Translations under genes and position numbers: made by a program | Notes under the pieces: generated by a model | The model's database searches: none | What the model was told of the DNA's origin: nothing | The model's input: only the letters and a program-made list of their open reading frames with translations | Shown: positions 1 to 13,200 of the stretch, piece by piece | Position numbering within the stretch: position 1 is the first letter of the stretch | How the letters are laid out: every line of letters begins with the position of its first letter | Assembly: GCF_009909145.1 (NCBI RefSeq) | Contig: NZ_JAAAPJ010000020.1 | Coordinates: 62,001-126,000, forward strand | DNA length: 64,000 nt | Direction of reading: 5' to 3' | Source of the DNA: Corallococcus silvisoli | GTDB lineage: Bacteria; Myxococcota; Myxococcia; Myxococcales; Myxococcaceae

Positions 1-1
1 G

Positions 2-796
2 GCCTCCATCCTGGAAGCGGACGGGGACGACTTCTACAACGCCTTCGTCCTCGCCTCTCCCTCGGGGCGGATCCACAGGGTGCGCAAGCGGCGCGCGCCC
101 TCATATGAGGCCTATTGGTTCCGGGGCAGCGTTGACGATCCCTGTGTGATCGACTGCGACCTGGGCCGCCTCAGTGTGGGGATCTGCGCGGACAATCACT
201 TCGGGGACATGGCCTCGTATATCGAGCGCCACCAGTCACAGCTTCACCTCATGCCGCACTGCTATGGCGTGCCGCGCGCGAATCCCTGGACCTTCCCCGC
301 GGAGCTCATCGAGGCTTCGCGCCGGCAGGTGGAGGTGCTGCCGGTGCGCTACGCCAGCCACTTCGGCATCCCGGTGGTGCTCGCCAACCAATGCGGTCCC
401 TGGACCAGCCCCCTGCCTTCGCCGATGGGCCTCCTGGTGAGGACGGATCGCTTCCTGGGTCGGTCCGCCATCGTGTCCGCCCTGGGGAACCGGCTCCGCG
501 CCCTGGGCGAGGAGGAGGAGGGCGTCATCGTCGACACCGTCGAACTGCGCCCCACCCGCGGCCGGGGGGATGAGCGGATCATCGCGGGGGCCCAGGGCCC
601 CTGGGGTTGGACGGCGCTCGGAGATCCGCTGTTCGCGACGGCAGCGCTCGCGTTGAAGATTGGCGCGATGGAGTGGCTGGCGCGCCGAAGCTACGAGCGC
701 AGCGAGGAACGCAGGCGGAGCGCCCGGCGTGTCCATGCCCGGGGGGTCATCCCAACCTGGCCCGAGCGAATCCTCCGCGCGTCCGGCAACGCCTGA
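2..796 (+). CDS. melJ: Nitrilase-superfamily carbon-nitrogen hydrolase, C-terminal part (5' end outside window)
   Basis: The frame is open from the first bases of the window, so the gene starts upstream; about 264 residues are visible. The segment GICADNHFGD (Cys near residue 61 of the fragment) is the nitrilase-superfamily nucleophile region, and the Arg-Lys-rich stretch about 35 residues before it fits the catalytic Lys region. The Glu of the Glu-Lys-Cys triad would lie outside the window. Such enzymes hydrolyse nitriles or amides. From memory, melithiazol and cystothiazole clusters carry a nitrilase-like protein (MelJ/CtaJ) proposed to hydrolyse the amide released by the last NRPS, before O-methylation to the ester. 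The gene lies 417 bp upstream of, and parallel to, the first PKS gene, so this role is likely but inferred. The symbol is by analogy; family assignment is firm, substrate is not. Confidence 0.75.
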   Translation, partial: ASILEADGDDFYNAFVLASPSGRIHRVRKRRAPSYEAYWFRGSVDDPCVIDCDLGRLSVGICADNHFGDMASYIERHQSQLHLMPHCYGVPRANPWTFPAELIEASRRQVEVLPVRYASHFGIPVVLANQCGPWTSPLPSPMGLLVRTDRFLGRSAIVSALGNRLRALGEEEEGVIVDTVELRPTRGRGDERIIAGAQGPWGWTALGDPLFATAALALKIGAMEWLARRSYERSEERRRSARRVHARGVIPTWPERILRASGNA

Positions 797-1213
797 CAGG
801 CGAACGGCAGCCCGCCCCAGGGCGCGGGTCTCCTTAAATAATCACATTCTTAAAATCGAATTGCCCTGGGGTGGGTCTTTCTTCGCGATTGGCGCGTGTC
901 TGGGTATGGAGGTTCGAGCCCGGCGTCATGAATGCTGCAAATTTCCACTGCACTGTCTCGTAGTCCATAGGTTCCGGGGGGGATGGAAATTCGTCTGGTA
1001 TTGCCTGGGTTCCGGGCGTAGAGAGGTGGCGTCGGTGCGGCGGAGCTTCGCTTTGTCGTGTCTGTCGTTTGGGCGAGTGGACTCCAGAGCCAGTCGCTGG
1101 TTCGCATGTATGCGTTGAGGTGCGCCTGACCCCCGGGCGTGCATGTCTTTTGCGGTTTCTTGGGTGTCTTTGTGGCGCAAACGAAGACAGCCCGGATGCC
1201 AGTGAGGCAGGGA
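797..1213 (+). promoter_or_regulatory. 417-bp upstream region of the PKS/NRPS operon, probable promoter region
   Basis: No convincing gene is visible here. The segment at about 831-860 is conspicuously AT-rich for this genome and contains TAAAAT (851-856), a good -10-like hexamer, but no matching -35 at 16-18 bp. The rest is lower in GC than the flanking genes. A 12-bp palindrome lies at 1103-1114. This is the only long non-coding gap ahead of eight tightly packed co-directional genes, so the operon promoter most likely lies here; that is inference. Confidence 0.4.
1103..1114. promoter_or_regulatory. Short palindrome, possible operator
   Basis: The sequence CGCATGTATGCG is a perfect inverted repeat with 5-bp arms and a 2-bp centre. 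It lies about 100 bp before the proposed start of the first PKS gene. No known regulator is implied, and a palindrome of this size can occur by chance. Confidence 0.2.
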
Positions 1214-4200
1214 ATGGAAGAGAGGGTTCGCGACGTCGACGCGCTGCGTGCGTGGCTCGCGGTCGAGCTGTCCTCGTTGCTAGGGCTCGAGGCGGGCAAG
1301 GTGGGGCTCGCGACGCCGTTCTTCCAGATGGGCGTCGATTCGCTCGTCGCGCTCAAGTTGATCTCCAGACTCTCTGACAAGCTGGGCAGGTCGCTCTCGC
1401 CCACGCTCATCTGGGAGCATCCGACCCCCGCGGGGCTCGCCGCCCATCTCCTGCATCCAGAGGAGGGGGCGGAGTCGAATCGCGTCCGGGACACATCCGC
1501 CCCGGAGGCTTCCGAGCCGATCGCCATCGTTGGACTGGCGTGCCGCTTCCCCTCCGCGCCCGATGCCGAGGCGTTCTGGCGGGTCCTCCAGGAGGGCATC
1601 GACTGTGTGACGGAGGTCCCCCCGGGTCGCTGGGAGGAGGCCGCCTCCCGGGCGCCAACTCCAGAGTCGCGGGAGCGGCTTCACCCTCCTCCGGGGGCGT
1701 TCCTCGACACCGTGGACCGTTTCGACCCGGGCTTCTTTGGAATCTCGCCCCGTGAGGCGGGGCAGCTCGATCCCCAGCAGCGCTTGATGTTGGAGTTGTC
1801 ATGGGAGGCGCTCGAGGATGCGGGCATCGCGCCGCGGACGCTTCGTGGCTCGAAGACGGGCGTCTTCACCGGGCTGGTCTGGCGGGACTATGCCGATCTC
1901 CAGACGCTCCATGGGGCATTGCCCTCTCTTCATACATGCACCGGCCACGCTGGGAGCATCGTCGCCAATAGGGTTTCTTATGTGTTTGGGTTCGAGGGCC
2001 CCAGTCTGGCCATCGATACCGCCTGTTCCTCGTCGCTGGTCGCCATCCACGAAGCCTGTCGCAGCCTGCGCGCGGGCGAGTCGACCCTGGCGCTCGCGGG
2101 CGGCGCGCAACTCAATCTCTCTCCCCGCACGCTGATGGCGGTCTCGGCCTTCGGCGCGCTCGCGCCGGACGGGCGGTGCAAGACCTTCGATGCGCGAGCC
2201 AATGGCTATGGGAGAGGGGAGGGGGCCGGCGTCGTCATCCTCAAGCCCCTGTCGCGCGCCCTGGCGGACGGGGACTCCATCTACTGCCTCATTCGTGGCG
2301 GCGCGGTGAACAACGACGGCGCCAGCAATGGGCTGACGGCCCCCAGCCCCAAGGCCCAGGAGCGGCTGCTGCGTGAGGCCTATGGCGCCTCGGGCGTGGA
2401 CCCCGCGCGGGTGCAGTACGTCGAGCTGCACGGGACGGGAACGCCGCTGGGCGATCCGATAGAGGCGCGAGCCCTGGGCGCGGTCCTGGGGGGGCCGGCG
2501 CGGTCCTCCGAGGAGTCCCTGCGCGTGGGCTCGGTGAAGAGCAACATCGGGCACCTCGAAGCCGCCGCGGGCGTCGCCGGCGTCATCAAGGTGGCGCTCT
2601 CCATCCGGAAGCGGAAGCTCCCGCCGAGCCTGCACTTCGAGCAGCCGAACCCGCACATCCCGTTCGATGCGCTGCGCTTGCGCATGCAGACGGAGCTCAC
2701 TCCGTGGCCCAGGGCCGAGGAGCCTTCGCTGGCGGGCATCAGCTCCTTCGGCTTTGGGGGGACGAACTGTCACCTCATCGTCGAGGAGTATCTTCCGGGG
2801 CCTCGTCGGGCCGCTGGGCCTCCGTTCGTGGTGCCCCGCCCGCCGTCCGTGTCCCCCGTGCCGCCGAAGGTCGCGTTCCTCTTCGCGGGCGCCGGCTCGG
2901 CCTGGTGGGGCATGGGGCGGGAGCTGCTGGCCACGCAGCCCGTCTTCCGTGCCCGCTTCGAGGCCTGTGACGCCGTGTTCCGGGGGCTCGGGGGCGGGTC
3001 GCTCGTCGATGCGTTGCTCGCGCCTCGCCCTCGCTCGCGCTTCGACCGGGGTGAGGTGCAGCTCCCGGTCGTCCTCGCGTTCCAGCTCTCCCTCGCGGCG
3101 TTGTGGCGCGACTGGGGCGTCGAGCCGAGCGCGGTCGTCGGGTACAGCGTGGGGGAATGGGCGGCGGCGCAGGTGGCGGGGATCCTCACGTTGGAGGAGG
3201 TCTTCGCGCTCGCACACCACTACATCCAGGTCCAGCGGAGCGTGTCGGGTGGTGCGGGGATGGGCGTGGTGGGGCTTCCCGCCGCCGAAGTGGAGGCGCG
3301 CATCGCCTCCTACGCGGGGCGGATCGCGATCGCGTCGGTGAATAGCCCCCGGTCCACGGGCATCGGGGGGGAGCCCTCCGCGCTCCAGGACTTCACCTCG
3401 CGGCTGGTGGCGGAGGGGCATTTCGCGCGCACGGCCGAGATTGATTTCTACGCCCATATCCCCCAGGTCGAACCCCTCAAGTCCCTCTTCTTGGAGGGCT
3501 GTCCGGCGCTCAGGCCGCTGCCGGGACGCATTCCGATGGTGTCGACGGTGTCGGGCGCCTTCGTTGAAGGGCTGTCGCTGGGGCCGGGCTACTGGGCCGA
3601 CAACTTCCGGGAGCCCGTGCGGTTCGCCGACGCCGTGAAGACCCTGCTCGACTCCGGGCACGAGGTCTTCCTCGACGTCAATCCTCATCCCATCCACGCG
3701 CGCTCGGTGGAGGAGAACGTCGAGGCCCGCGCGGCGCGGGCTTCGGTCCTGGGCAGCATGCAGCGCGGCGAGCCGGACCTGGACGGGCTCCATCGTGCGC
3801 TCGACACGCTCGCGGCGGCGGGCCACGCGATTCGTTGGGAGCGCGTGTCCCCGGAGGCCTCCGTGCCTCCTTCCGGCGACGTGCCCTCGGAGCTGTTCGT
3901 CCTCTCGGCGAGGACGGAGCCGGCGCTTCGGGAGCAGGCCCTTCGCGTCGCCGAGCACCTTCGCGACAGGCCCACGCTTTCGCTCGTGGAGCTCTGCGCC
4001 ACGGCGGGCCTGCGTCGCGACCACCACGCGCACCGGCTGGCGTTGGTGGCCCAGACGCGGCTCGCCCTGGACGAAGGACTGGAGGCGTTCGGGCGCGGCG
4101 CACCCCCGCGGGCCTTCCAGTCCCAGGGCGTGGTCCGGCAGGGCGAGGCGCCGCGCGTGGGCTTCGTGCTGTCAGGGCAGGGGGGCTTCCCCCTCGGCGA

Positions 4201-7200
4201 GAGCACCCGGCTGTTCAAGGAGGAGCCTTGCTTCCGGGAGATGTTCGAGCGCTGCGACCTGGCGTTCCGCGCGCGGACGGGCGAATCCCTCATCGACGCG
4301 ATGGAGGTCGCGCGGGAGGGGGCCCCTCCGCCGCGCACCGAGGTGGAGCAGCCGCTGCTGTTCGCCTTCCATGTGTCTCTCGCCGCGCTGTGGGCGGCGT
4401 GGGGGATCCGTCCGGACGCGGTGGTGGGGCACAGCATCGGAGAGGTCAGCGCCGCGCACCTCGCGGGAGCGCTGTCGCTCGATGAGGCGATGGCCCTCGT
4501 CGTGAGCCGCAGCCGCTTGATGGGGCGCACGGCCGGGCGCGGAGGGATGGCCACCGTGGAGGCCTCGCTCGAACGGCTGTTGCCGCTCCTCGCGCCTCAC
4601 GGTGACGCGCTGTCTGTCGCCGCGATCAACGGTCCAGAGGACATCGTCGTCTCGGGGGAGCGCCCGTCGCTGGAGTCACTGCGGGACGGCCTCCAGCGTC
4701 AGGGGCTTCGTGTTCGCCTCTTGAACGTCGACCATGCCTTCCACAGCGCGCAGATGGACGCGCATCTGGATGAGCTCGACGCCTGCACGCGGGAGCTCGC
4801 GCCGAAGGCGCTGGTGACGCCGCTGTATTCGACCGTGCGCGGCGGGCGCGTCTCCGCCTCGGAGCTCGATGCGGCCCACTGGCGCGCGAACATCCGCCAG
4901 CGGGTCCTGTTCGCGCCGGCCCTCCAGGCGATGCTCGCCGACGGCTGCCGGGTCTTCGTCGAAGTCTCGCCGCACCCCGTGCTGTCGCAGCCGTTGACCC
5001 GGACGCTCGAGGCCTCGGGGGTGGAGGGGACATCGGCGCTGTTCTCCGCGCGCCGCGACCGGCCCCCCCGCGTCACGTTGCTCGCCGCGCTGGGGGCGCT
5101 CCACACCTTGGGGCACGAGCCCTCTTGGACGGGCGTCTTCCCTCAGGGGGGCCGGCGGGTGGCGCTGCCGTCCTATGCCTGGCAGCGCGAGCGCTACTGG
5201 TTCGATGTCGCGCCCGGTGCCGCGCCCGTCCAGGCGCATCCGTTGCTGGGTCGCTCAGTCGAGGCGCCTCCAGGGGAGACCCGCTTCGAGTCCTCGCTTC
5301 GCGCGGACCGCGTGCGGCTGCTGAGCGACCACCGGCTCTACGGGACGGTGGTCATCGCGGGCGCGAGCATGGTCAGCATGCTGCTCGAGGCCGCGAGGTC
5401 GCTCTGGGGCACGGAGCGCTGTTGCGTCCAGGACGTGCTGTTCCTGAGTCCCATCGTGATGGAGGACTCCGAGGAGCGCATCTTCCAGGTGTCCCTCGCG
5501 GCCGGTGGCGACTTCCAGCTGTCGACCCGGCCCGCCCGGGGCGACGCGGAGTCCTCACCTTGGACGCTGCACGCCACGGGGCGACTCGAGAGGGGCGGGG
5601 AGGCGTCACCCGCGCCCGAGTCGCTTGCCGGGCTCGAAGCCCGCTTCGAGCAGCTTCCCTCCATCGAGCGTTTCTACGAGGGCATCGACCGGCAGGGGCT
5701 GGTGCTGGGGCGACAGTTCCGCTGGTTGGAGGCGGTCTTCCAGGGCGAGCGCGAGGCGCTGGGGCGGCTGCGGCTTCCGGAGGCGGAGGATGGCGCCGAG
5801 GACTATCGGCTGCATCCGGGGCTCATCGACTCGTGCTTCCAGGTGCTGGGCGCGGTCTCCGGGTTCTCGTCCATCGAAGGTCTGGCCTTCGTCCCCATTG
5901 GCATCGACCGGTTCACGCTCCACGAGTCGCGACTCCCGCGCCTCTGCCATCTCGTGCTTCGCGCTGGCACGGGCGCGGTCGACGAAGCCTCGACGGTGGA
6001 CCTGCGCTTGCTGGACGAGTCGGGCACGGTCGTGGCGGAGGTCCGCGGGCTGACGATTCGCCGGGCGCCACGGGAAGCCGTCCTGCGACGCGATACGGCG
6101 GCGGCGGCGCTGCTCTTCCAGGTCGAGTGGCAGCCCCGGCCCGTGGCCCCGCTGTCTTCTCCGCCGGCGTCCGTCCCCTGGCTCCTCCTCGCGGACCGAG
6201 GTGGCGTCGCCGCGGGGCTCGCCCGACAGCTCGAACTTCGCGGTGGACGGGTGGAGGTGATCTCCACCGGCCAGGATGACACGCAGGGCTTGTTCGAGCG
6301 CCTGGAGGCGCTCGGTGGCCCGGCGCGGACCCTCGTCGGAGTCGTCGACCTTCGAGGCCTCGACACGGCGATGCCGCTCGAAGGCTTGGAGCGTGGCGTC
6401 GAGCTGGTGCGGCGGCTGGTGACCCGGGAGGGCGGAGTTCCACCGCGTCTCGTCCTGGTGACGCGGGGCGCGCAGTCGACCGGCGCGGATGACGGCCCCC
6501 TCGTCACCGAGCAGTCGCCGCTCTGGGGGCTGGGGCACGTGGTGGCCCTCGAACATCCCGAGCTGCGCTGTGTGCGCATCGACCTGGATCCGTCCGGGCC
6601 TGTCGAGGACGCGGCGCTGCTCGCCCAGGAGCTCGCGCTGTCGGGAGACGAGGACCGCATCGCCTTCCGTGCGGGTCGGCGCCTCGTGGCCCGGCTCGCG
6701 CGGACGAGGCTTCCGCGCGCGGCCCGTCCGCTCCCGCTGGGGGCGGATGCCACGTACCTCATCACGGGAGGGCTCGGGGGCCTGGGGCTCGAGGTCGCCC
6801 GGTGGATGGTCGACCGGGGCGCGCGTCACCTGATACTGATGGGACGCGGCGCGCCGGGGCTGCTCGCGGAGGAGCGACTGGACGCGCTGCGAGCCGCGGG
6901 CGCGACGGTCGTCGTGGGACGGGGTGATGTGGCGTCGCGTGCGGACGTCGCGCGGGTGCTGGGCGAAGGCCGCGCGTCGATGCCGCCCCTTCGGGGCGTG
7001 GTGCATGCGGCGGGAGTCCTCGACGATGGGCTCCTGGTGCTCCAGGACGCGGCGCGGATGGCCGGTGTGCTCGCTCCCAAGGTCCAGGGGGCGCTGAACC
7101 TCCACCTCGAGACCCTCGACGACCGCCTCGACTTCTTCGCCCTGTTCTCTTCAGTGAGCGCTGTCTTCGGGACCACCGGGCAGACCAGCTACGCCGCCGC

Positions 7201-10200
7201 CAATGCCTTCCTCGACGCCCTGGCTCATCAACGGCGTGCCCGGGGCCTGACGGCCACGAGCATCAACTGGGGCCCCTGGGCCGAGGTGGGCATGGCCGCG
7301 CGACTGCCCGCCGACGCGGGCAAGGCGTGGTCTGGCTTCGGGCTGGGGATGCTCGCCCCAGACGCTGCCCTCGCGGCATTGGAAGGCATCCTCCGCGCCG
7401 ACCTCACGCAGGGGGTGGTCGTGGGCGCCGGAGCGGGCGCCGTGCAAGGGGCGCTCCCGCCCTTCTTCGAGGTGCTGGCGCCTCGTCGTGCCGAGCCTCC
7501 TCGCCCCGCATCACCCGGATGGGTGTTCGCGGGCGCGTCGCCCCGTGAGGCCCGGGCGCGCTTGCTCTCGCTGCTTCAGACGCAGGCGGCCGACGTCCTC
7601 GGCCTGTCGCCCGCGTCGCCCATCGATCCCCGTCGACCTCTCCAGGAGTTGGGGCTCGACTCGCTGATGGCCTTGCAGCTGCGCAACGGTCTGGCCGCCG
7701 TGCTCGGCCGGCCACTGCCCGTCACGCTGCTGTTCGATCACCCGAGCCTGGGTCAGCTCTTCGACTTCCTCGGGCGCGAGCTCACCGCCGAAGGCGCGGT
7801 GTCCTCCGAGTCGGCACCTCGACCCGTGAAGGCACGCCGGGAGGCCACGGACGGCGCGGAGCCCATCGCCGTGGTGGGGATGTCGTGCCGGCTGCCCGGT
7901 GGCATCCGGAGCCCGGAGGACTACTGGCGCCTGCTCGCCGATGGCGTGAACGCGGTGCGCGAGGTGCCCGCGTCGAGGTGGGCGCTCGACGACTGGTACG
8001 ACGCGGATCCGGAGGTCCCGGGCAAGACGTACTCGCGGCACGGTGGCTTCCTCGACGAAGTCGACGCGTTCGACGCCTCGTTCTTCGGGATCTCCGGGGC
8101 GGAAGCCCGGTCGATGGATCCGCAGCAGCGGATGTTGCTGGAGCTGAGCTGGGAGGCGCTGGAGAACGCGGGGATGGCGGTGGAGCGCCTGAAGGGGAGC
8201 CCCACGGGGGTGTTCCTGGGCATCTGCCTGAGTGACTACGCGCTGCTGGAGCTCAATGCCTCCGATGCGCGCGGCATCAACGCCTACTCGGGTTCGGGGG
8301 GCGTGCTGAGCGTGGCGGCGGGGCGCATCGCGTACGCGCTGGGCCTGGAGGGCCCCACCTTCGCCGTCGACACCGCCTGCTCCTCGTCCCTGGTCGCCAC
8401 CCACCTGGCCTGCCAGAGCCTGAGGGAAGGCGAGTGTGACGTCGCGCTCGTGGGCGGCTCGAACCTGCTGCTCTCGCCGCGCATGACGGTCTACTTCTCG
8501 AAGCTGAAGGCGCTGTCTCCGGACGGGGCCTGCAAGGCCTTCGACAGCGCCGCCAACGGGTATGTGCGAGGTGAAGGCGCGGGGGTGGTGGTCCTCAAGC
8601 GGCTGTCCCAGGCGCTCGCGGACGGGGACCCGGTCCTCGCGGTCATCCGGGGGACGGCCGTCAACCAGGACGGCCGCTCGAACGGCCTCACCGCGCCGAG
8701 CCGACCGGCCCAGGAGCGCGTCATCGAAAGCGCGCTGCGCCAGGGGGGCGTCGCCCCGCTCGACGTCGGCTATGTCGAGGCGCATGGCACGGGGACCTCG
8801 CTCGGAGACCCCATCGAGGTGCAGGCCCTCGCGGCGGTCCTCGGGCGTGGGCGTCCCGTCACCTCGCCGCTGGGGATCGGCTCGGTCAAGACCAACCTGG
8901 GGCACCTGGAGGGCGCGGCCGGAATCGCCAGCCTCATCAAGGCCATCCTCGCGCTGCGACACCGCGAGCTGCCACGCAGTCTCCACTTCAAGGCGCCGAG
9001 CCCCCACATCCCCTGGGCCGAGCTGCCCGTCGAGGTGATCTCCGAGCACCGCGCGTGGCGCGTCCCGGAGGGGGGGCGTCGGATCGCCGGGGTCAGCTCC
9101 TTTGGCTTCAGCGGGACCAATGCCCACGTCGTCGTCGAAGAGGCCCCTCCCGTCGAGCGTCGAGCGGAGGCCCCGGCTCACGTGGAGCGACCCGAGCTGC
9201 TGGTCCTGTCGGCCCGTTCGGCGGAGTCCCTGCGCGAGGCCGCCGGGCGCCTGTCGGCGACGCTGGCCGGAGGGGGTGGCGCGGCGTGGCTAGACCTCTG
9301 TTACTCCGCGAGCTGTCGTCGGAGTCACCACGAGCATCGGCTCGCCGTGGTGGCTCGTTCCCGAAGCAGCGCGGCGGAGGCGATGGACGCCTTCCTTCGC
9401 GGCCTGACGCACCCGGATGCCTGTTCCGGCTATGCGCTCCCTGGCGTGGCCCCCAGGGTCGTCTTCCTCTTCACCGGACAGGGAGGGCAATGGTCCGGCG
9501 CGGGCCGTGCGCTGCTCGAAGAGGAGCCCGTCTTCCGCGAGGCCCTGCGGTCCGTGGATGCGGTGCTGATGAAGCTCGCGGGCTGGTCCGTCATCGAGGA
9601 GCTTCAGCGAGAGCAGCCCCGCTTCGAGCTGGCCCACATCTCCCAGCCCGCGCACTTCGCGCTCCAGGCGGCGCTCGTGGCGTTGCTGCGCTCCTGGGGC
9701 ATCGAGCCCGACGCGGTCCTGGGTTCCAGCATCGGCGAGGTGGCGGCGGCTCACACCGCCGGGGTCCTCTCGGTCGAGGACGCGATGCGCATCACGCTCG
9801 AGCGCAGCCGCATCCTCGCCGCCATCGCGGGTGGCGGGGCGATGAGCGCGGTCGAGCTCTCCGAGGAGGAGGCCAACGAAGCCATCGCGAGTCATGGGCC
9901 GCGACTGTCGGTCGCGGCGCTCAACAGCCCGACCTCGGTGCTGCTGTCCGGTGACGCGGGCGCCATGGAGGAGGTGCTTGGCGCGCTGACCGCGCGGGGT
10001 GTCTCCTGCCGCCGACTCGGCCTGGACTATGCCTCGCACAGCCATGCCGTGGAGCCCCACCTGGAGGCGCTGCGACAGTCGCTGGGCGGGCTGCGCCCAC
10101 GGCCCGAGACGATCCCCATCTTCTCCTCGGTCTCCGGGCGCCGCGCGGCAGGCGGTGACTTCGACCGCGACTACTGGGCCCGGAATCTCCGGCAGCCGGT

Positions 10201-13200
10201 GCGCTTCGCGCCCGCGATCGCCGAGCTCGCGAACGACGGCCACTCGCTCTTCGTCGAGATCGGACCCAACGCCGTCCTGTCGCGCCCGGTCCAGCAGTGC
10301 TTCCAGCAGGCGGGCAAGAGCGTGACGGTGGTGTCGGCCCTGCGGCGGGGAGAGTCCGAGCGCCACACCCTGCGCGCGCTGCTGGGAGGCCTCTTCGTCG
10401 CGGGCGTCTCCCCCGCGTGGGGACAGCTCTTCCCAGAGGGCGGCGAGCTGGTGCCGCTGCCGCCCTATCCGTGGGCCAAGGAGCGCTACTGGGTCGCCCA
10501 TCCCGCCCCGGCCTCGCGGCCTCCCTCTCCCCAAGCGGAGCTTCCCCTGCACGGGCGCCGGGTGCGCTCTCCGTTGGCGGAGACCCTCTTCGAGGTGGAG
10601 CTGTCGGTGGATCGGATGCCGTTCCTGCGCGAGCACCTGCTTCACGGCGCGGTGGTGGTGGCGGGCGCCGGGCATGTGTCGATGGTGCTCTCGGCGCTCC
10701 AGTCGCTTCATGGCTCCTCTCCGATTCGCCTGGCCGACATCGTCTTCCCTCGGGCGCTCGTCCTGGAGGAGGGGCTGCCGCGTCCGGTCTCGGTGGTGGT
10801 GGGCGCGGAGCAGGGGGGGCGCGCGTCGCTGCGCATCCAGAGTCAGGAGCCGGAGGTGGGCGGGGACGGTGGCTGGGTGCTCCATGCCGAGGGCAAGGTG
10901 CTGTCCCATGCGCCGCGGGCCGACACGTCCGCGTCGCCATCACTGGAGCAACTGCGAGCGCGATGTTCGCGGCTGCTCGAGATGCCCCGGATCTACGAGA
11001 CGATGGACGCCGAGGGCATCTCGCTCGGGCGACGCTTCCGCTGGGTCGAACAGCTCTGGCAGGGAGAGGGTGAGGCGCTGGGGCGCATGCGCGCGCCTGA
11101 ACCCGAGGACCTGCACCCGGGGACGCCGCTGCACCCCGGGTTGATCGACTCCGTCTTCCATGTCCTGCGCGGCATCCCGGGCCTCGGACGCGACGACGGC
11201 GTGCCCTACATCCCGGTGGGGATCGAAGGCGTGGTCTTCCTGTCACCGCCTCGCGGCACGCTCTGGGCGCACGCGGTGCTGCGGCCCGAGGGCGGCCGTG
11301 ACGGTGAGACGCTGAGCGCCGACTTCCGCCTCTTCGGAGAGGACGGCGCGACGGTCGCGTTGATTGAAGGGCTCATCGTCAAGCGCGCCCCGCGCGAGGC
11401 CTTCGCGCGTGACAGCGTGCGCGCGCTCGGACAGGGGCTGTTCCAGGTCCGCTGGCGACCCACTCCTCCCCCCGCCGCGACTCCGGCGCGGGACTCCGGG
11501 GCATGGCTGCTGGTGACGGATCGCGGTGGCGTTGGCGCCGCATTGGCGGACCGGCTTGGCGCCGAGGGCTCCCGCTGCCAGGTGATGGCCGCGCCCGAGC
11601 CCGCGGAGTCGGATGCGTCGCTGCAGCGTCGGCTGGAAGAGGCGCTGGGCGCGCGCACCTACCGCGGCGTGGTGTACCTCGCGGCCCTGGACGTGGGCGC
11701 ACTGGAGCCGGGGAGCGAGGCGCAGGCCACCACCGAGGTCCTGGTCGGCGCGGTGCGGGTCCTCCAGGCCCTGACCCGGATGGAGCGAGGCCTGCCCCCC
11801 AGGTTCTGGCTCGTCACTCAGGGGGCGCAGTCGACCGACGCGCGGCAGCAGGCGCTCGCGCTGGCCCAGGCGCCGCTCTGGGGGCTCGGGGCCACGCTGC
11901 GCCATGAGCACCCTGAGCTGCGCTGCACCCTCGTGGACCTGGACCCGGCGCCGGCCGCGGACACGGTTCACTCGCTGCGCTCGGAGCTGCGGGTCCTGGA
12001 TGGGGAGGACCGGATCGCCTGGCGAGACGGAGTGCGGCTCGCGCAGCGGCTCCAGCCGCTGGACGTGGTTCCGGAGCCCGGGCCCGTGCCGGTCTCCGCG
12101 GACGCCACGTACCTCATCACGGGGGGCCTCGGTGGGCTGGGGCTGCGGTGCGCGCGGTGGCTCGCGAAGGAGGGCGCGCGAAACCTGGCGCTCCTGGGCC
12201 GCACCCCGCCTTCGGATGAGGCCCGCGCCGTGCTCCAGGCCCTCGCTTCGGAGGGCGTCTCGGTGCGCGTGCTCCAGGCGGACGTCGGCGAGCGGGAGTC
12301 CTGCGCGCGTGCGCTCGCGGAGCTCCGCGCGAACATGCCTCCGCTCCGTGGCGTCATCCATGCCGCGGGGCTGCTCGATGATGCGTTGCTGGTCCGGCAG
12401 GAGCGCGAGCGCATCGAGCGTGTCTTGCGGCCGAAGGTCGCGGGTGCCCTCCACCTGGACCAGCAGACGCGGGAGGATCCGCTCGACTTCTTCGTGATGT
12501 TCTCTTCCATCGCCGCGCTGCTCGGCGGGGTGGGGCAGGCGAACTACAGCGCCGCGAATGCCTTCCTGGATGCGCTGGCCGCCGAGCGACGGTCGCGCGG
12601 ACTGCCGGCGCACTCGCTCGCGTGGGGCCCCTGGGCGGAGGTCGGACTCGCGGCGGCGCGGGCCGACCGTGGCGCGCGGCTCGAGGCCCTGGGGTTGGAG
12701 AGCCTCGCGCCGGATGACGGCGTGGCCATCCTCGGGAGGCTCTTGCGCGGCACCGCCGAGACGCATGTGGGCATCGCCCGCATCGACTGGGTGAAGTGGG
12801 GACGGGCATATCCCGCGGCGGACCATGCCTCGCTGCTGACCGACTTCATCCGCTCACAGCCCCAGGCCGCGCGCCCGGCGCCCGAGGGACTCCCTCAGCT
12901 CCAGGAGCTGGTCCGGCTGCTCCCCGAGGAGCGACGGGGGCGGGTCGAGGGCGCGCTGCGGCGCGAGGTGGTCTCCATGCTGGCCCTCCCTGGAGATCTG
13001 GCCGACGGCCGACTGCCACTGGTCCGCTTCGGCTTCGACTCCCTGATGGGCATGAAGCTCAAGGCGAGGTTGGAGCTGGCGCTGGGGCTCTCGGTTCCGG
13101 CGGTCAAGCTCCTGAGCGGCCTGAGCTTCGACGACCTCGTGAAGCTCGTCCTGGAAAGCCTCGATGCCGTACCGCCTCCGCCGGAAGCGGCCCTCGATGA

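Noticed and set aside
888..910. Possible sigma54-type promoter (TTGGCGCGTGTCTGGGT)
   Set aside because: The -24-like TTGGC is present but the -12 GC element at the right spacing is missing.
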